A stretch of DNA of 64,000 nt, taken from assembly GCF_030813055.1 (NCBI RefSeq), contig NZ_JAUSTW010000005.1, forward strand, positions 330,148-394,147. Reading direction: 5' to 3'. The notes beneath the pieces are model-generated. The model was not told where the DNA came from. It did not search any database and was given only the letters and a program-made list of their open reading frames with translations. Position 1 is the stretch's first letter, and the number at the start of each line of letters is the position of its first letter. A program made the translations under genes and the position numbers. This DNA comes from Neobacillus ginsengisoli (GTDB taxonomy: Bacteria; Bacillota; Bacilli; Bacillales_B; DSM-18226). This document shows, piece after piece, positions 1 through 9,385 of this stretch.

Positions 1-259
1 TGGAAATGTCTGCGTGTGAATCGTTCGGCGTACAAACATGAATCACATCGATGGTGGAATCTTTCAATAGCTCCTTGTAGTCTTCGTATACTTTTGCATC
101 AGGAGTTCCGAAATCAGCTGCCGCTTTTTGTGCTCGTTCAGCAATAACATCACAGAATGCCACCATTTCTACATTTTCTAATTTTGCAAGGCTCGGCATA
201 TGCTTGCCGCCTGCAATACCTCCACAGCCAATAATTGCTACTTTAACCTTTTTTGACAT
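1..259 (-). CDS. Gfo/Idh/MocA-family oxidoreductase, N-terminal part (cut by window edge)
   Basis: The first 86 codons of a gene that runs off the left edge. The ATG at 259 is preceded by a strong Shine-Dalgarno sequence (AGGAGGAACC). The reading begins with a Rossmann NAD(P)-binding motif (IIGCGGIAGGKHMPSL) and reaches the VIHVCTPNDSH strand typical of Gfo/Idh/MocA sugar dehydrogenases. It follows another member of the same family by 75 bp, so the two are probably co-transcribed. Substrate cannot be told; a sugar or polyol oxidoreductase acting in the cytoplasm is the family expectation. Confidence 0.85.
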   Translation of the reverse strand, partial: MSKKVKVAIIGCGGIAGGKHMPSLAKLENVEMVAFCDVIAERAQKAAADFGTPDAKVYEDYKELLKDSTIDVIHVCTPNDSHADIS

Positions 260-334
260 CAATGGTTCCTCCTCTTCATAATCTCTTATTCTCTAATTTA
301 CCTCAAAAAATTTTACACTTTTGTTATCGTCTCA

Positions 335-1345
335 TTACTGATTTTCTAATTCAGAAACTACCACTCTACAACCTATTTCATTGGATAACGCAGAAACTTC
401 GTTAATAAGAGTTAAATTACGTACATCCTCTCTTGTAATGGATGGTACAGCATCCCCATTTATTGCCTGTACCCATTGGTCCATCGCTGAATTCAATCGG
501 GCTGGCAATCCTTCCGGAACGACCCATCCCTCTTTCGGTATCCGACTACTTTTAATACGAATTTGATCATCCTTGATCAGCAACGTTCCTTCCGTTCCGT
601 AAACTTCAAGTTGAAACGGACTTCCAAAAGATAGAAATCCCGTTTCAATTGTTCCTAGTGCCCCTGATTCATACTCCACAAGAACCACTGCATTATCTTC
701 AACTTCATAACCATTTGTGTGTTGAAATCTTGCTGTTACAGCTTTTGCTTTTCCTGCGAGCCGGTTCGTCAAATAAATCGGATGTGCCCCCAAATCCACT
801 AAAGCACCACCACCGCACTGTTCACGGTTAAAGAAATGAGCAGGCAGCCATCCGGTAGTCTTATCCTGTGTAGGTACAGCCCCATTATGAGCAAGGCGGC
901 AGCGAATTCCCGTCATACTTCCAATCAGCCCTTGGTCCACCACTTCCTGTGCATAGAGGTAGTAAGGTTCTGTTAATCTCGGTAAAGACACCATGAGCTG
1001 AACGTTTGTTTCCTCAACGACAGCAAAAATCTCATCACAATCCTGAGTGGAAAGTGCTAACACCTTTTCAGTAAAAATATGCTTTTTTTGCTTAGCCGCA
1101 GCAATAATTACTTCTTTATGTAGATTCGTAGGGGTGTTTACGATTACTGCATCAATAGATGAATTGGCTAGAACCTCCAGTAAATTCGGTTCAAATGGCA
1201 CTCCCAGCTGTTCTGCCCACTCCCTGCCTCTTTTTTCATCTTCATCCCACACCATTTGAATAGAAAGTAACTCATTTTTTGTTGCTTGTTTTGCATAATC
1301 TTCTGCATGAACATGCCATTTACTTAATAGGGCTACATTAATCAT
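335..1345 (-). CDS. Gfo/Idh/MocA-family oxidoreductase
   Basis: A 336-residue cytoplasmic NAD(P)-dependent oxidoreductase of usual family length. The N-terminal Rossmann half carries IDAVIVNTPTNLH and the family EKV/EKP catalytic-lysine segment (HIFTEKVLAL, about residue 90); the C-terminal half has the GGGALVDLGAHPIYL segment that lines the substrate pocket. The start at 1345 has GGAGG upstream. EKV instead of EKP is a small deviation. It lies downstream of a GntR/LacI regulator and upstream of a second family member, suggesting a sugar-modifying pair tied to the mannosidase locus. Substrate is unknown. Confidence 0.88.
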   Translation of the reverse strand: MINVALLSKWHVHAEDYAKQATKNELLSIQMVWDEDEKRGREWAEQLGVPFEPNLLEVLANSSIDAVIVNTPTNLHKEVIIAAAKQKKHIFTEKVLALSTQDCDEIFAVVEETNVQLMVSLPRLTEPYYLYAQEVVDQGLIGSMTGIRCRLAHNGAVPTQDKTTGWLPAHFFNREQCGGGALVDLGAHPIYLTNRLAGKAKAVTARFQHTNGYEVEDNAVVLVEYESGALGTIETGFLSFGSPFQLEVYGTEGTLLIKDDQIRIKSSRIPKEGWVVPEGLPARLNSAMDQWVQAINGDAVPSITREDVRNLTLINEVSALSNEIGCRVVVSELENQ

Positions 1346-1523
1346 AAACTTTATTCCTCCATTCTATTTTGCTACTACTATCTTATTTGTTAATCATCTT
1401 ACCTTTTAGTAATATGTGACTTTTTCCCTCTCCTAAATGGGGAATATAGATAGGGAATTTTTTAGTTTTAATGGGAGATTTATTGGAGTTATTATAAACC
1501 GATTAGCATACTTAGCGGTTTTC

Positions 1524-2636
1524 CTACATATTAAGGCTGCAAGTTGAATTTCCTTTTACCAAACTTGCGGGAACGTACTCTTTTATATATGACCATTCTC
1601 CATCGACCATTTCTAATAGTCTCGTAAGTGCCATACTTCCAATTTGGTCTTCTTCTTGCTTTAGGTGTGTGAAAATAAAGCCTGTTAAAGTATTTCCTGG
1701 TTCGTCAAAACAAAGGATCGATATATCTTCTGGTACTCGGCGTCCGAGATTTTCTATAGCTCTCTTTGCCAGTAAGGCGATATGATATTCTAGAGCAAAT
1801 AAGGCCGTAATTTCAGGGTGTTTCTTTAAATACTTGGTAATGACTTCAACATCTTGTTCAAGGGTTTCTCCAGGAACTGAAAGGGTACTCTTTAATTTCG
1901 TGCACCAGAAATCACGGTTTACCATTGAGTTTCGTTCAGCATAAGCCTGAAAAATCCCATCAAAACGGTCTTTAATTGTTGTGGTCTCAATCGTTCTTGG
2001 TGATAAAACACCGATTTGTTCATGGCCTAATTCAAACAAATAATTCATTCCCATCTTTGCTGCATTGACATTATCGGTGGAAATAGCTGTTGCAGCAACT
2101 CCTTTAAATGAACGGTCAATTAAAACTAATGGAAATTTATTCACCACCATTTTTAAAATTTCTGAGCTAAAGTGTTCTGCTTGAGCAGGATAAATAATCA
2201 TTCCGTCAACTCCGTACTCGAGTAACTCTTTTATAATTTTCTCTTCTTTTTCGGGCAAACCGAATGACTGCTTTAAGATGATTAAACATTGTCCTTCCGA
2301 TGCAATCTCAATACTTGATATAAGTTTGGAAGAATAACTATCGTCAAAATTTGTTACAATTAGACCAAATAAAGGTTTACGATAGGAAGTAGTTGGGGAT
2401 ATATTATTAACTTCTTTATATTGAGAAACAAACGTTCCCTTACCTTGTTGTCGATACACAATTCCCTCTTCAACTAATTTCTCCAACGCTTTCTTGCTAG
2501 TAATTCGACTAATTTTAAATGAGTTTGTCAGCTCTTTTTCTGAAGGAATCCGATCACCAGGTTTGTAAATCCCACCTAAGATTTCATGCTTTAACGATCG
2601 GTAAACCTTTTCATATAATGCTATTATATTCCCCAC
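1524..2636 (-). CDS. GntR/LacI hybrid (AraR-type) transcriptional regulator
   Basis: A sugar-responsive DNA-binding repressor. It has an N-terminal GntR winged helix (YEKVYRSLKHEILGG, then SEKELTNSFKISRIT) followed by a LacI/periplasmic-binding-like effector domain of about 270 residues, the arrangement of AraR. I place the start at GTG 2636: the longer ORF from 2684 would run through a terminator hairpin at 2656-2682, and the paralogue at 9386-10525 begins at the equivalent LYEK position. It sits just downstream of the alpha-mannosidase and probably senses a mannoside-derived sugar. The effector is not known. Confidence 0.85.
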   Translation of the reverse strand: MGNIIALYEKVYRSLKHEILGGIYKPGDRIPSEKELTNSFKISRITSKKALEKLVEEGIVYRQQGKGTFVSQYKEVNNISPTTSYRKPLFGLIVTNFDDSYSSKLISSIEIASEGQCLIILKQSFGLPEKEEKIIKELLEYGVDGMIIYPAQAEHFSSEILKMVVNKFPLVLIDRSFKGVAATAISTDNVNAAKMGMNYLFELGHEQIGVLSPRTIETTTIKDRFDGIFQAYAERNSMVNRDFWCTKLKSTLSVPGETLEQDVEVITKYLKKHPEITALFALEYHIALLAKRAIENLGRRVPEDISILCFDEPGNTLTGFIFTHLKQEEDQIGSMALTRLLEMVDGEWSYIKEYVPASLVKGNSTCSLNM

Positions 2637-2655
2637 CCCCAAACTACCTTCTATT

Positions 2656-2682
2656 CCAAAAAAGGGGGCTCCCCTTTTTGGC
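2656..2682 (-). terminator. Rho-independent terminator after the alpha-mannosidase
   Basis: Perfect hairpin CCAAAAAGGGG / CCCCTTTTTTGG with a short loop, starting 8 bp after the mannosidase stop (2690). The T-rich 3' arm is on the minus strand. It separates the ABC/mannosidase operon from the regulator at 1524-2636. Confidence 0.8.
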
Positions 2683-2689
2683 ATGTTTT

Positions 2690-5600
2690 CTACAATTCTA
2701 TTTTGACAATGAACGTCTTAATCTCATATGGTTTAATGTGAAAAGAAAATTCCTCATTCTCTCTTTTTTCTGATATGCATCTTTCTAATAAGTCACTTTC
2801 CTGCCAAGATTTTATATTGAAATCACTCGTTATCTCCACTGTGCCTCGTTCACCGGCAAACTCATGTAATCGGATAATAACACAATCGTCGTTTTCTCCT
2901 TTTTTAACAGCATCCACCATAACATTCTGTGCGTTAACGCTAAACAACGAAAAACTTTGCGTCTGGCCTTCCACGTATGTCAAAGGATTATTTAGTTCCC
3001 ATGCATGCTGGACCGTATTTCCTTCAAACCAGCTACCACTATGAGGCAATAAGGAATAGGTAAACAAATGCTCACCTTGATCAGCTTCAATATCTGGATA
3101 AGTAGCAGATTTTAACAGTGTAAGCCTCATCACATTATCTTTTATATCGTGTCCGTACTTACAATCATTTAGTAAGCTTACTCCATATCCTCTTTCTGAT
3201 AAGTCAGCCCATTGATGACCGACTGATTCAAAGCGGGCGTAATCCCAGCTGGTATTCCAATGAGTTGGGCGTTTTACATTTCCATATTGAATATCAAACG
3301 TAGCCTCTGTTGAACGAACTTCTACAGGGAATGCTACCTTTAACAATTGATTTCGATCATGCCAGTCGATTTTTGTCTCAAAATCAATCCGCGGATTGTT
3401 CGCATACAAGACCATTTTCTGATTGATTCTCGAGTTTGCGTATGCCCATGAAAATTCTATCACACAACGAATGGGGCCATTTTCAATGACTTTGCTTTCT
3501 TGTAAAGCCAAAATCTCTTTCATTTTTTCTTGATAAAAAATATCGATGTCCCATGCATCATATTGCATCGGTTTATCTTCAAAAACCTGGAACACATTCC
3601 CACGGGCATTAGGAGCTAAAACATTCCTATAGTTTTGCCTGTCATATATTTTCGTTAGCTGCCCATTCTCATTCCACGAAATCTCATAATAGTTGGAAGA
3701 AACACTATTGCCAGAAACGTTGAAGGATGAAGCAGTTTCACTTGGTCCCTTTTCATAAAAAATAGAGCCTTTTCCTAGTGAAGGTACTTGATCTATATTC
3801 ACGAGCCATTCTCCATCAGCCGTTTGTTGGGCTTCAAGTACCTCTCCTGTCTCCTTCTTCCACAATAATTCTCCGTTTGTTTTCGTGTTTATTTTAACTG
3901 TATCATTTCGCTTCCACGAAGAAGAATTATAAATTGTGATCGATTGCTGACCAGTATTTACTGCCAAGGATTGAGAAGCATTATTCCAAGAATGAGAAGC
4001 CAACTCATATGCTTGTGCATACTCAAGCTTACTGTCTTCATATACCTCTCGAATCGATGATCCTGGAATGATATCATGGAATTGGTTCCTCAGGACAATT
4101 TTCCAACTATCTTCTAATTCTTGTGCAGGATATGCCTCCCATTTTCCTGAAAGAACACTGTTAAAGGTAGTAAGCCATTCAGTTTCACGTAGAAGCAGCT
4201 CCATTTTACGGTTCATTCGTTTATTATATGCCTGAGAGGTATATGTTCCCCTGTGATACTCAAGATAGAGCTCTCCATCCCATGTATGAACATATTGGTC
4301 TGTTTTATTCACGGTTTCATGCAGGCGGTTAAAGAATTCATCTGTCCTGCCTGTCTTAACAGATGGCAACCCCGGCATCTTATCTAATTTTCTTCTCATT
4401 TCTAACATTTCACGATTAACGCCGCCCCCGCCGTCTCCATATCCATAGGAAAGTAATAACTCTTGGTTTACAGCTTTATCACGATATGCCTCCCAAATCC
4501 CCTTTACGGACCGTGGGGTAATTCGCCCGTTGTATGTATAGAACCAGTATTCATCCTCAGGAGTAGTGACAAAATGAGTTAAAATCTCTGTTCCATCGAT
4601 TCCTCTCCATTTAAAGGTATCATGGGGCATTTTATTAAATTGGCTCCAGCTGATTTTTGTGGTCATAAATGTTTTAATGCCTGACTTCACCAAAATTTGC
4701 GGAAGTGCCCAACTGTATCCGAATACATCTGGAAGCCATAAATATTCACATTCCTTCCCAAAGTTTTCCCGGAAGAATTTTGTACCTAACAGCAATTGAC
4801 GGACCAGTGATTCACCTGATGTTAGATTACAATCCGCTTCCAGCCACATTCCACCTTCCGTTTCCCAACGGCCTTCTTGAACTCTTTTTTCAATTTGCTT
4901 AAAAATTTCCGGATAATCCTTTTTAATATAATCATATAGTTGAGGCTGGGTTTGTAAAAAAACGTAATCGGGATATTGTTCCATTAAACGGAGCACCGTT
5001 GAAAACGATCGTGCTGCTTTTTCCCTAGTATGCTTCAAGCGCCACAGCCAGGCTACATCAATATGAGTGTGTCCAATAGCGATTACAGTAACAGGATAAT
5101 TTTTCGGAATTTGCTCTATATCTTCACTTAATCCCAATTGTGCTTGATAGAGGGAATCATAGAAACTTCCTGTGCCTGGGTAAGACCAATCAACCGATAA
5201 GAAAGCCTTGTCTAATGCTTTTAATAAGGTTTGCCTTTCAGGCTGAGTCTCCTCTAAATACTTAACCGTCTCTAAAGCCGCCCTTGCGGTATAATAAAGA
5301 TCATCTACCTTTTCATCAAGACATGCGATAAAAGCCGTTTTCAATTGGTGTTCCTGGATTGTCGGCTTACCTCCACCTTCAAGTCCAGACCAGAGCCTAA
5401 AACACAACTCAATTGTCGTGCCTGCTAATTTTCCATCTAAAAACACTTCCTGATGATTCATATCCACGCCTTGATAGGGCTCTCCATTAAGATAGAGCAG
5501 CGATTCAAATCCTGAATTTCCGCCTCCACCTGTTTTTCCGAAGTCAAATAAACCTAAGACGGTACGTCCCTGCCACTCCGATGGGATCTCCACCTTTACA

Positions 5601-5803
5601 CGAAGCCATAGATAGCGGTCGCGTCCCTGCCAACGATCACCTACTTGAAAAGTTTGCCAAGTACCTTCAGATGGAGGACGCGACCCAACTGCCCCCTCTT
5701 CATCCTCCATTGATTGAAACGAACTAATGGAAACAACTTCTCGATACCGGTACCTATCTAATTCTTTGATACGTGCGGCTAATTTTTCTTCCGTCCAAAA
5801 CAT
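2690..5803 (-). CDS. GH38 alpha-mannosidase
   Basis: A 1037-residue cytoplasmic glycoside hydrolase family 38 enzyme that releases mannose from alpha-mannosides; there is no signal peptide. Residues about 240-255 hold the zinc-binding GHTHIDVAWLWR motif (His245, Asp249 by my count), and GGMWLEADCNLTSGE at about 317-331 contains the probable nucleophile Asp324. C-terminal beta-sandwich domains fill residues 600-1037. Length is normal for bacterial GH38. The ATG at 5803 has TAGGAGG upstream. It is the last gene of the operon with the importer at 5825-9061, so it probably hydrolyses the imported mannooligosaccharide inside the cell. Confidence 0.95.
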   Translation of the reverse strand: MFWTEEKLAARIKELDRYRYREVVSISSFQSMEDEEGAVGSRPPSEGTWQTFQVGDRWQGRDRYLWLRVKVEIPSEWQGRTVLGLFDFGKTGGGGNSGFESLLYLNGEPYQGVDMNHQEVFLDGKLAGTTIELCFRLWSGLEGGGKPTIQEHQLKTAFIACLDEKVDDLYYTARAALETVKYLEETQPERQTLLKALDKAFLSVDWSYPGTGSFYDSLYQAQLGLSEDIEQIPKNYPVTVIAIGHTHIDVAWLWRLKHTREKAARSFSTVLRLMEQYPDYVFLQTQPQLYDYIKKDYPEIFKQIEKRVQEGRWETEGGMWLEADCNLTSGESLVRQLLLGTKFFRENFGKECEYLWLPDVFGYSWALPQILVKSGIKTFMTTKISWSQFNKMPHDTFKWRGIDGTEILTHFVTTPEDEYWFYTYNGRITPRSVKGIWEAYRDKAVNQELLLSYGYGDGGGGVNREMLEMRRKLDKMPGLPSVKTGRTDEFFNRLHETVNKTDQYVHTWDGELYLEYHRGTYTSQAYNKRMNRKMELLLRETEWLTTFNSVLSGKWEAYPAQELEDSWKIVLRNQFHDIIPGSSIREVYEDSKLEYAQAYELASHSWNNASQSLAVNTGQQSITIYNSSSWKRNDTVKINTKTNGELLWKKETGEVLEAQQTADGEWLVNIDQVPSLGKGSIFYEKGPSETASSFNVSGNSVSSNYYEISWNENGQLTKIYDRQNYRNVLAPNARGNVFQVFEDKPMQYDAWDIDIFYQEKMKEILALQESKVIENGPIRCVIEFSWAYANSRINQKMVLYANNPRIDFETKIDWHDRNQLLKVAFPVEVRSTEATFDIQYGNVKRPTHWNTSWDYARFESVGHQWADLSERGYGVSLLNDCKYGHDIKDNVMRLTLLKSATYPDIEADQGEHLFTYSLLPHSGSWFEGNTVQHAWELNNPLTYVEGQTQSFSLFSVNAQNVMVDAVKKGENDDCVIIRLHEFAGERGTVEITSDFNIKSWQESDLLERCISEKRENEEFSFHIKPYEIKTFIVKIEL

Positions 5804-5824
5804 GGTTATCTCCTCCTAGAACCT

Positions 5825-6664
5825 TTATCCCTTGGTTCCACCACTAAAGTTAAATCCAGTCGACATGAATCGTTGTGAAATGATGTACAAGATGACAGCT
5901 GGAAGTGTATAGATAAACGAGAATGCGGCCAATTGTCCATATTGGACCATCCCGTATTGTCCGAAGAACTGATAAATACTTACAGATGCAGGTAATTTTG
6001 CTGGGCTTTGAATTAAAATGAATGGGACAAAAAAGTTACCCCAGCTTCCTGAAAAGGTAAAGATTCCAACCGTAAAGATTCCCGGAAGCATTAAAGGTGT
6101 TACCACTCTGCGTAACGTTTGCAATATGGAAGCCCCGTCTACCCAAGCGGCCTCTTCTAACTCCAAGGGAACAGCATCCATAAAGTTTTTCATAATCCAA
6201 ATAGCATAAGGGAGAGACGATGCCGTCAGAAAAATCATGGTCCAAAAGATTGAATCCTGCAATTTGAAGTACACAAACATTTCATATACTGGAACCATCA
6301 CCGCTGTAATAGGAAGTCCAGTCGCAAATAAAATCGTATACAAAAATGGTTTTTTATAGGTTAATTGATACCTTGACAGCGGATAGGCCGCTAGAGCAGC
6401 GATGATTACAACAAGAATTGCTTGACCTAATGAAAGAACCACTCCATTTGCAAAGGCCTGAATGTTTGCTGGATTATGGAAGATCGATACAAAGTTATTC
6501 AATGTCACTTGTTTGGGAAGTGCTGCTGTTAACGATGCATGATCATCAAACGAAGCAAATATCATCCACAATAGCGGAACGATAAATAATAAGCCTATGA
6601 TAGTCAAAATGATGTATGGTATTATTCGTGCTGCTACATATCTGTTCCATTTCAAGGTTTTCAC
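5825..6664 (-). CDS. ABC sugar transporter permease (MalG type)
   Basis: A 279-residue inner-membrane permease of the carbohydrate CUT1 group with about six membrane segments. The EAA loop that docks the ATPase is visible (ELEEAAWVDGASILQTLRRVV, about residues 172-192, with EAA and G conserved). It lies 21 bp upstream of the mannosidase and 18 bp downstream of its partner permease. No ATP-binding subunit is encoded in this locus, so a shared MsmX-type ATPase elsewhere is expected. Substrate is inferred from context to be a mannoside. Confidence 0.92.
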   Translation of the reverse strand: MKTLKWNRYVAARIIPYIILTIIGLLFIVPLLWMIFASFDDHASLTAALPKQVTLNNFVSIFHNPANIQAFANGVVLSLGQAILVVIIAALAAYPLSRYQLTYKKPFLYTILFATGLPITAVMVPVYEMFVYFKLQDSIFWTMIFLTASSLPYAIWIMKNFMDAVPLELEEAAWVDGASILQTLRRVVTPLMLPGIFTVGIFTFSGSWGNFFVPFILIQSPAKLPASVSIYQFFGQYGMVQYGQLAAFSFIYTLPAVILYIISQRFMSTGFNFSGGTKG

Positions 6665-6682
6665 TAGATTCCCTCCTTCACC

Positions 6683-7600
6683 TTACAAATCAACTTTGGA
6701 TACTTTGATGTAACCAACACTAAAAATAATGCCAATTAATAATAGAATTAGAGAAATCGCTGTACCATACCCCAGTTGATAACTTGAAAATGCAGCTTGA
6801 TACATATAAATCGGAAGTGTTTCGGTCGACGTCCCTGGACCACCACCTGTTAAGGCGTAGATCAACGTAAACAATCCTAATGTTTGTAGTGTGATTAAAA
6901 CCATGTTCGTCACGATTGAACTTCGAATCATCGGTAACGTAATACGCCATAGACGCTGCCAACCGCCTGCTCCATCAATCATTGCAGCTTCTTGGATTTC
7001 TTTTGGAACATCGCCTAAAGCCGCTTGATATACCAACATCGAAAACGCCGTACCATGCCAAATGTTCGCAATAACGACACTTACCATTGGAAAACTTGTC
7101 AGCCAATGAATCGGCTTGATTCCAAGCCATCCTAGCATGACGTTTGCTGTTCCTTGGTCATTTAAAAAAGCAAACCAAATGAATGCTACGACAATTTCAG
7201 GAGTGACCCAACCCGCAATGACCAAGGTACCGATAATACTCCGGAACCATTGCTTCTTCTCATTAATCAACAAGGCAATAATTAAGCCAAGCACCTGTTG
7301 TCCGATGATAGCTGATAATATCAAAAACACAATTGTATTGATGACGCTTATACGAAAACTTGGATCGGCAAACATAGAGGTGAAGTTTTGGAATCCAATG
7401 AACTGCGTATGTGCCGAGGCTGCTCCTGTTAACGACATATTCGTAAAAGCATAATAGAATGTAAGAGCAATAGGGAGGAAGAAAAAAACGAGCAACAAAA
7501 GCCATGTCGGTAGTAAAAACAAGGCAGCTCGGAATGAATCGTTTCCCTTCAGTTTTGAGCGCGATTTCCTTGTAACGGTTTTTTCAACGACCACTTCCAT
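6683..7600 (-). CDS. ABC sugar transporter permease (MalF/UgpA type)
   Basis: A 305-residue CUT1 permease with a charged cytoplasmic N-terminus (KTVTRKSRSKLKG), about six membrane spans and the EAA loop EIQEAAMIDGAGGWQRLWRI near residues 215-235. It pairs with the MalG-type permease that follows after 18 bp. It is separated from the binding-protein gene by a 63-bp gap holding a strong stem-loop. Start and length are normal. Confidence 0.92.
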   Translation of the reverse strand: MEVVVEKTVTRKSRSKLKGNDSFRAALFLLPTWLLLLVFFFLPIALTFYYAFTNMSLTGAASAHTQFIGFQNFTSMFADPSFRISVINTIVFLILSAIIGQQVLGLIIALLINEKKQWFRSIIGTLVIAGWVTPEIVVAFIWFAFLNDQGTANVMLGWLGIKPIHWLTSFPMVSVVIANIWHGTAFSMLVYQAALGDVPKEIQEAAMIDGAGGWQRLWRITLPMIRSSIVTNMVLITLQTLGLFTLIYALTGGGPGTSTETLPIYMYQAAFSSYQLGYGTAISLILLLIGIIFSVGYIKVSKVDL

Positions 7601-7624
7601 ACCTTATCCTCCTTTATTGGAACG

Positions 7625-7650
7625 GCAACGCCGGAGTATTCCAGCGTTGC
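7625..7650 (-). promoter_or_regulatory. Intercistronic stem-loop between binding protein and permease
   Basis: Stem GCAACGCTGG / CCGGCGTTGC with a 6-nt loop and no following T-run. Such hairpins behind binding-protein genes commonly protect the upstream mRNA or attenuate transcription, giving more binding protein than permease. The role here is inferred from position. Confidence 0.6.
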
Positions 7651-7663
7651 TTCGTACTCTAAA

Positions 7664-9061
7664 TTATTTGGTCACGGTGTTACTTGCTCCTACAATACGC
7701 TGAACGTCCGCTGCATATTGATCCATAGCTTGCTGTGGTGTAGCTGCTCCTGTAGCAACGGACTCTACTGCCGTTTGAATGGCTGTAGAAACAGATGGGT
7801 ATTGAGGGTTAGCTGGTCGGAAATGGGTGAATTTTGTAAACTGAGTTGCAGCGGCGAATGCTTGACCTGGTGCATTTGCATAGTCAGGATCTGCTGCGAC
7901 GTCATTACGAGGCGATAGGTTCCCTTGATGTACGTCGTACCACTGATCATTTTCTTTGTTAACAGCGTATTCGATAAATTGCGCTGCTAAATCTTTATTT
8001 TTGGCCAATTTCGAAATGGAGAGTGCCCAACCACCAGACATGGAGGTAAAACCAGGTGATTGTCCATTTTGTGTCGGCATGGCTGCTAATTGATAGGTTT
8101 TTGTTCCATCTGGCCAAGCTGCAGCACCGCCCTTTTGCCAAGATCCCGGTACCCAGTTACCATCAAGAGCCATAGCGATTTGTTCTTTTGGCATCAATTG
8201 TTGGGATTCTGTATTTCCTGCCTGCCCATTCAACACTTGGGATAATTGCGGTCCTAAGCCTGTTGAATAGAGTGTGTGAATGAAATTGAGAGAATCCAAG
8301 AATCCTTGACTTTTCACAACCCATTTTTTAGAGGAATCATCATATAATGTGTCGTTTGTTCCGTATAGCAGCATCTCAAACGTTTGCATGGTGGTTGCTT
8401 CACCGGTTGCTTTTCCTACTTGTGCCCAAAACGGAATCACACCAGGGGCTTTTTCTTTAATTGTTTTTGCTGCAGTTAAAACATCGTCCCAGTTTTTCGG
8501 TGCAAATGGAACTGGCAGCCCTGCTTTTTTGAAGAGATTCACGTTATACCAAATCCCACGTGTATCCGTACTGTAAGGTACTCCATATACATTACCGTCA
8601 CTACCCGTGCTTCCCGCTTTCATTGCATCGCTAAACTGCGACCAATCAGACCACTTGTTTACATAATCATTCAATGGAGAGAGGTATCCTGCGGAAGCAT
8701 CTGAATTGATGAGGAAAGTATCTTCTGTAACAACATCGGGTGCGGTACCTTCAGATTTCATCATCAAATCGATCTTTGTATAGAAATCGTTTTCAGATGC
8801 TTGGATCGGCTCTAATTGAATGTTTACACCTTTGTGATCTTTTTCAAAACCGGCCTTTGCTTTTTTCAACCATTCTTCCGACCAGATTGGCGGTGCTCCA
8901 AATTGCTGATATGCTACTTTAATGACCTTATTATTCGATGATTGATTTGTGGCTGAACTTGAAGTTTGCTGACTATTTCCGCATGCTGTTAAAGCTGCCG
9001 CAGATAAAGGTAATGCTGTGAGCATCATAACTTTAAGGCCTTTTTTCCATACAGATTTCAT
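7664..9061 (-). CDS. ABC sugar-binding lipoprotein
   Basis: An extracellular solute-binding protein of family 1 (about 465 residues), anchored to the membrane by a lipid. The signal peptide MKSVWKKGLKVMML ends in the lipobox LTAC, followed by a Ser/Gln/Asn-rich linker. I choose ATG 9061, the sixth codon of the longest ORF, because GAGGGGGATTC lies directly before it. Body motifs such as NWDDVLTAAKTI and GGWALSISKLAKNKDLAAQF are typical of CUT1 binding proteins. It is the first gene of the operon with two permeases and the GH38 enzyme; a mannoside ligand is inferred. Confidence 0.93.
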   Translation of the reverse strand: MKSVWKKGLKVMMLTALPLSAAALTACGNSQQTSSSATNQSSNNKVIKVAYQQFGAPPIWSEEWLKKAKAGFEKDHKGVNIQLEPIQASENDFYTKIDLMMKSEGTAPDVVTEDTFLINSDASAGYLSPLNDYVNKWSDWSQFSDAMKAGSTGSDGNVYGVPYSTDTRGIWYNVNLFKKAGLPVPFAPKNWDDVLTAAKTIKEKAPGVIPFWAQVGKATGEATTMQTFEMLLYGTNDTLYDDSSKKWVVKSQGFLDSLNFIHTLYSTGLGPQLSQVLNGQAGNTESQQLMPKEQIAMALDGNWVPGSWQKGGAAAWPDGTKTYQLAAMPTQNGQSPGFTSMSGGWALSISKLAKNKDLAAQFIEYAVNKENDQWYDVHQGNLSPRNDVAADPDYANAPGQAFAAATQFTKFTHFRPANPQYPSVSTAIQTAVESVATGAATPQQAMDQYAADVQRIVGASNTVTK

Positions 9062-9220
9062 TTGAATCCCCCTCATAAATTATTTTTCAAATAAGATGTC
9101 GGTGGCAGACAAACATCAATTCTAACCACTTAAAACCATTCAGTATTAAAGCCATATCAACTCCTTTTTACCATTTTTTATGTAAAGAAGGACTAGGTAG
9201 CCCTCTTTGACAAACCAAAA

Positions 9221-9234
9221 TGCAATCGCTTTCA
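9221..9234. promoter_or_regulatory. cre site (CcpA catabolite control)
   Basis: TGCAATCGCTTTCA, or TGAAAGCGATTGCA on the minus strand, matches the Bacillus cre consensus TGWAANCGNTNWCA. It lies in the leader upstream of the binding-protein gene, where CcpA would block transcription when glucose is present. Confidence 0.7.
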
Positions 9235-9317
9235 TTTCTCTCGAAAAAAAAATTATACATCTGTACTTTAAAATCGAAAGGATCACTTAATATACCATTT
9301 ATGTTTAAATATCATAT

Positions 9318-9349
9318 TGACATATTAACATACTCAAATAGATATGTCA
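9318..9349. promoter_or_regulatory. Inverted repeat, possible operator of the mannoside operon
   Basis: TGACATAT and ATATGTCA form an 8-bp inverted repeat separated by 16 bp in the AT-rich gap between the regulator at 9386 and the importer operon. It is a candidate site for one of the two GntR/LacI hybrids. Nothing else was recognised in this roughly 320-bp gap apart from the cre site. Confidence 0.35.
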
Positions 9350-9385
9350 TCTTTATTTTTCTAATTATCTAATTTTTTTGATAAT

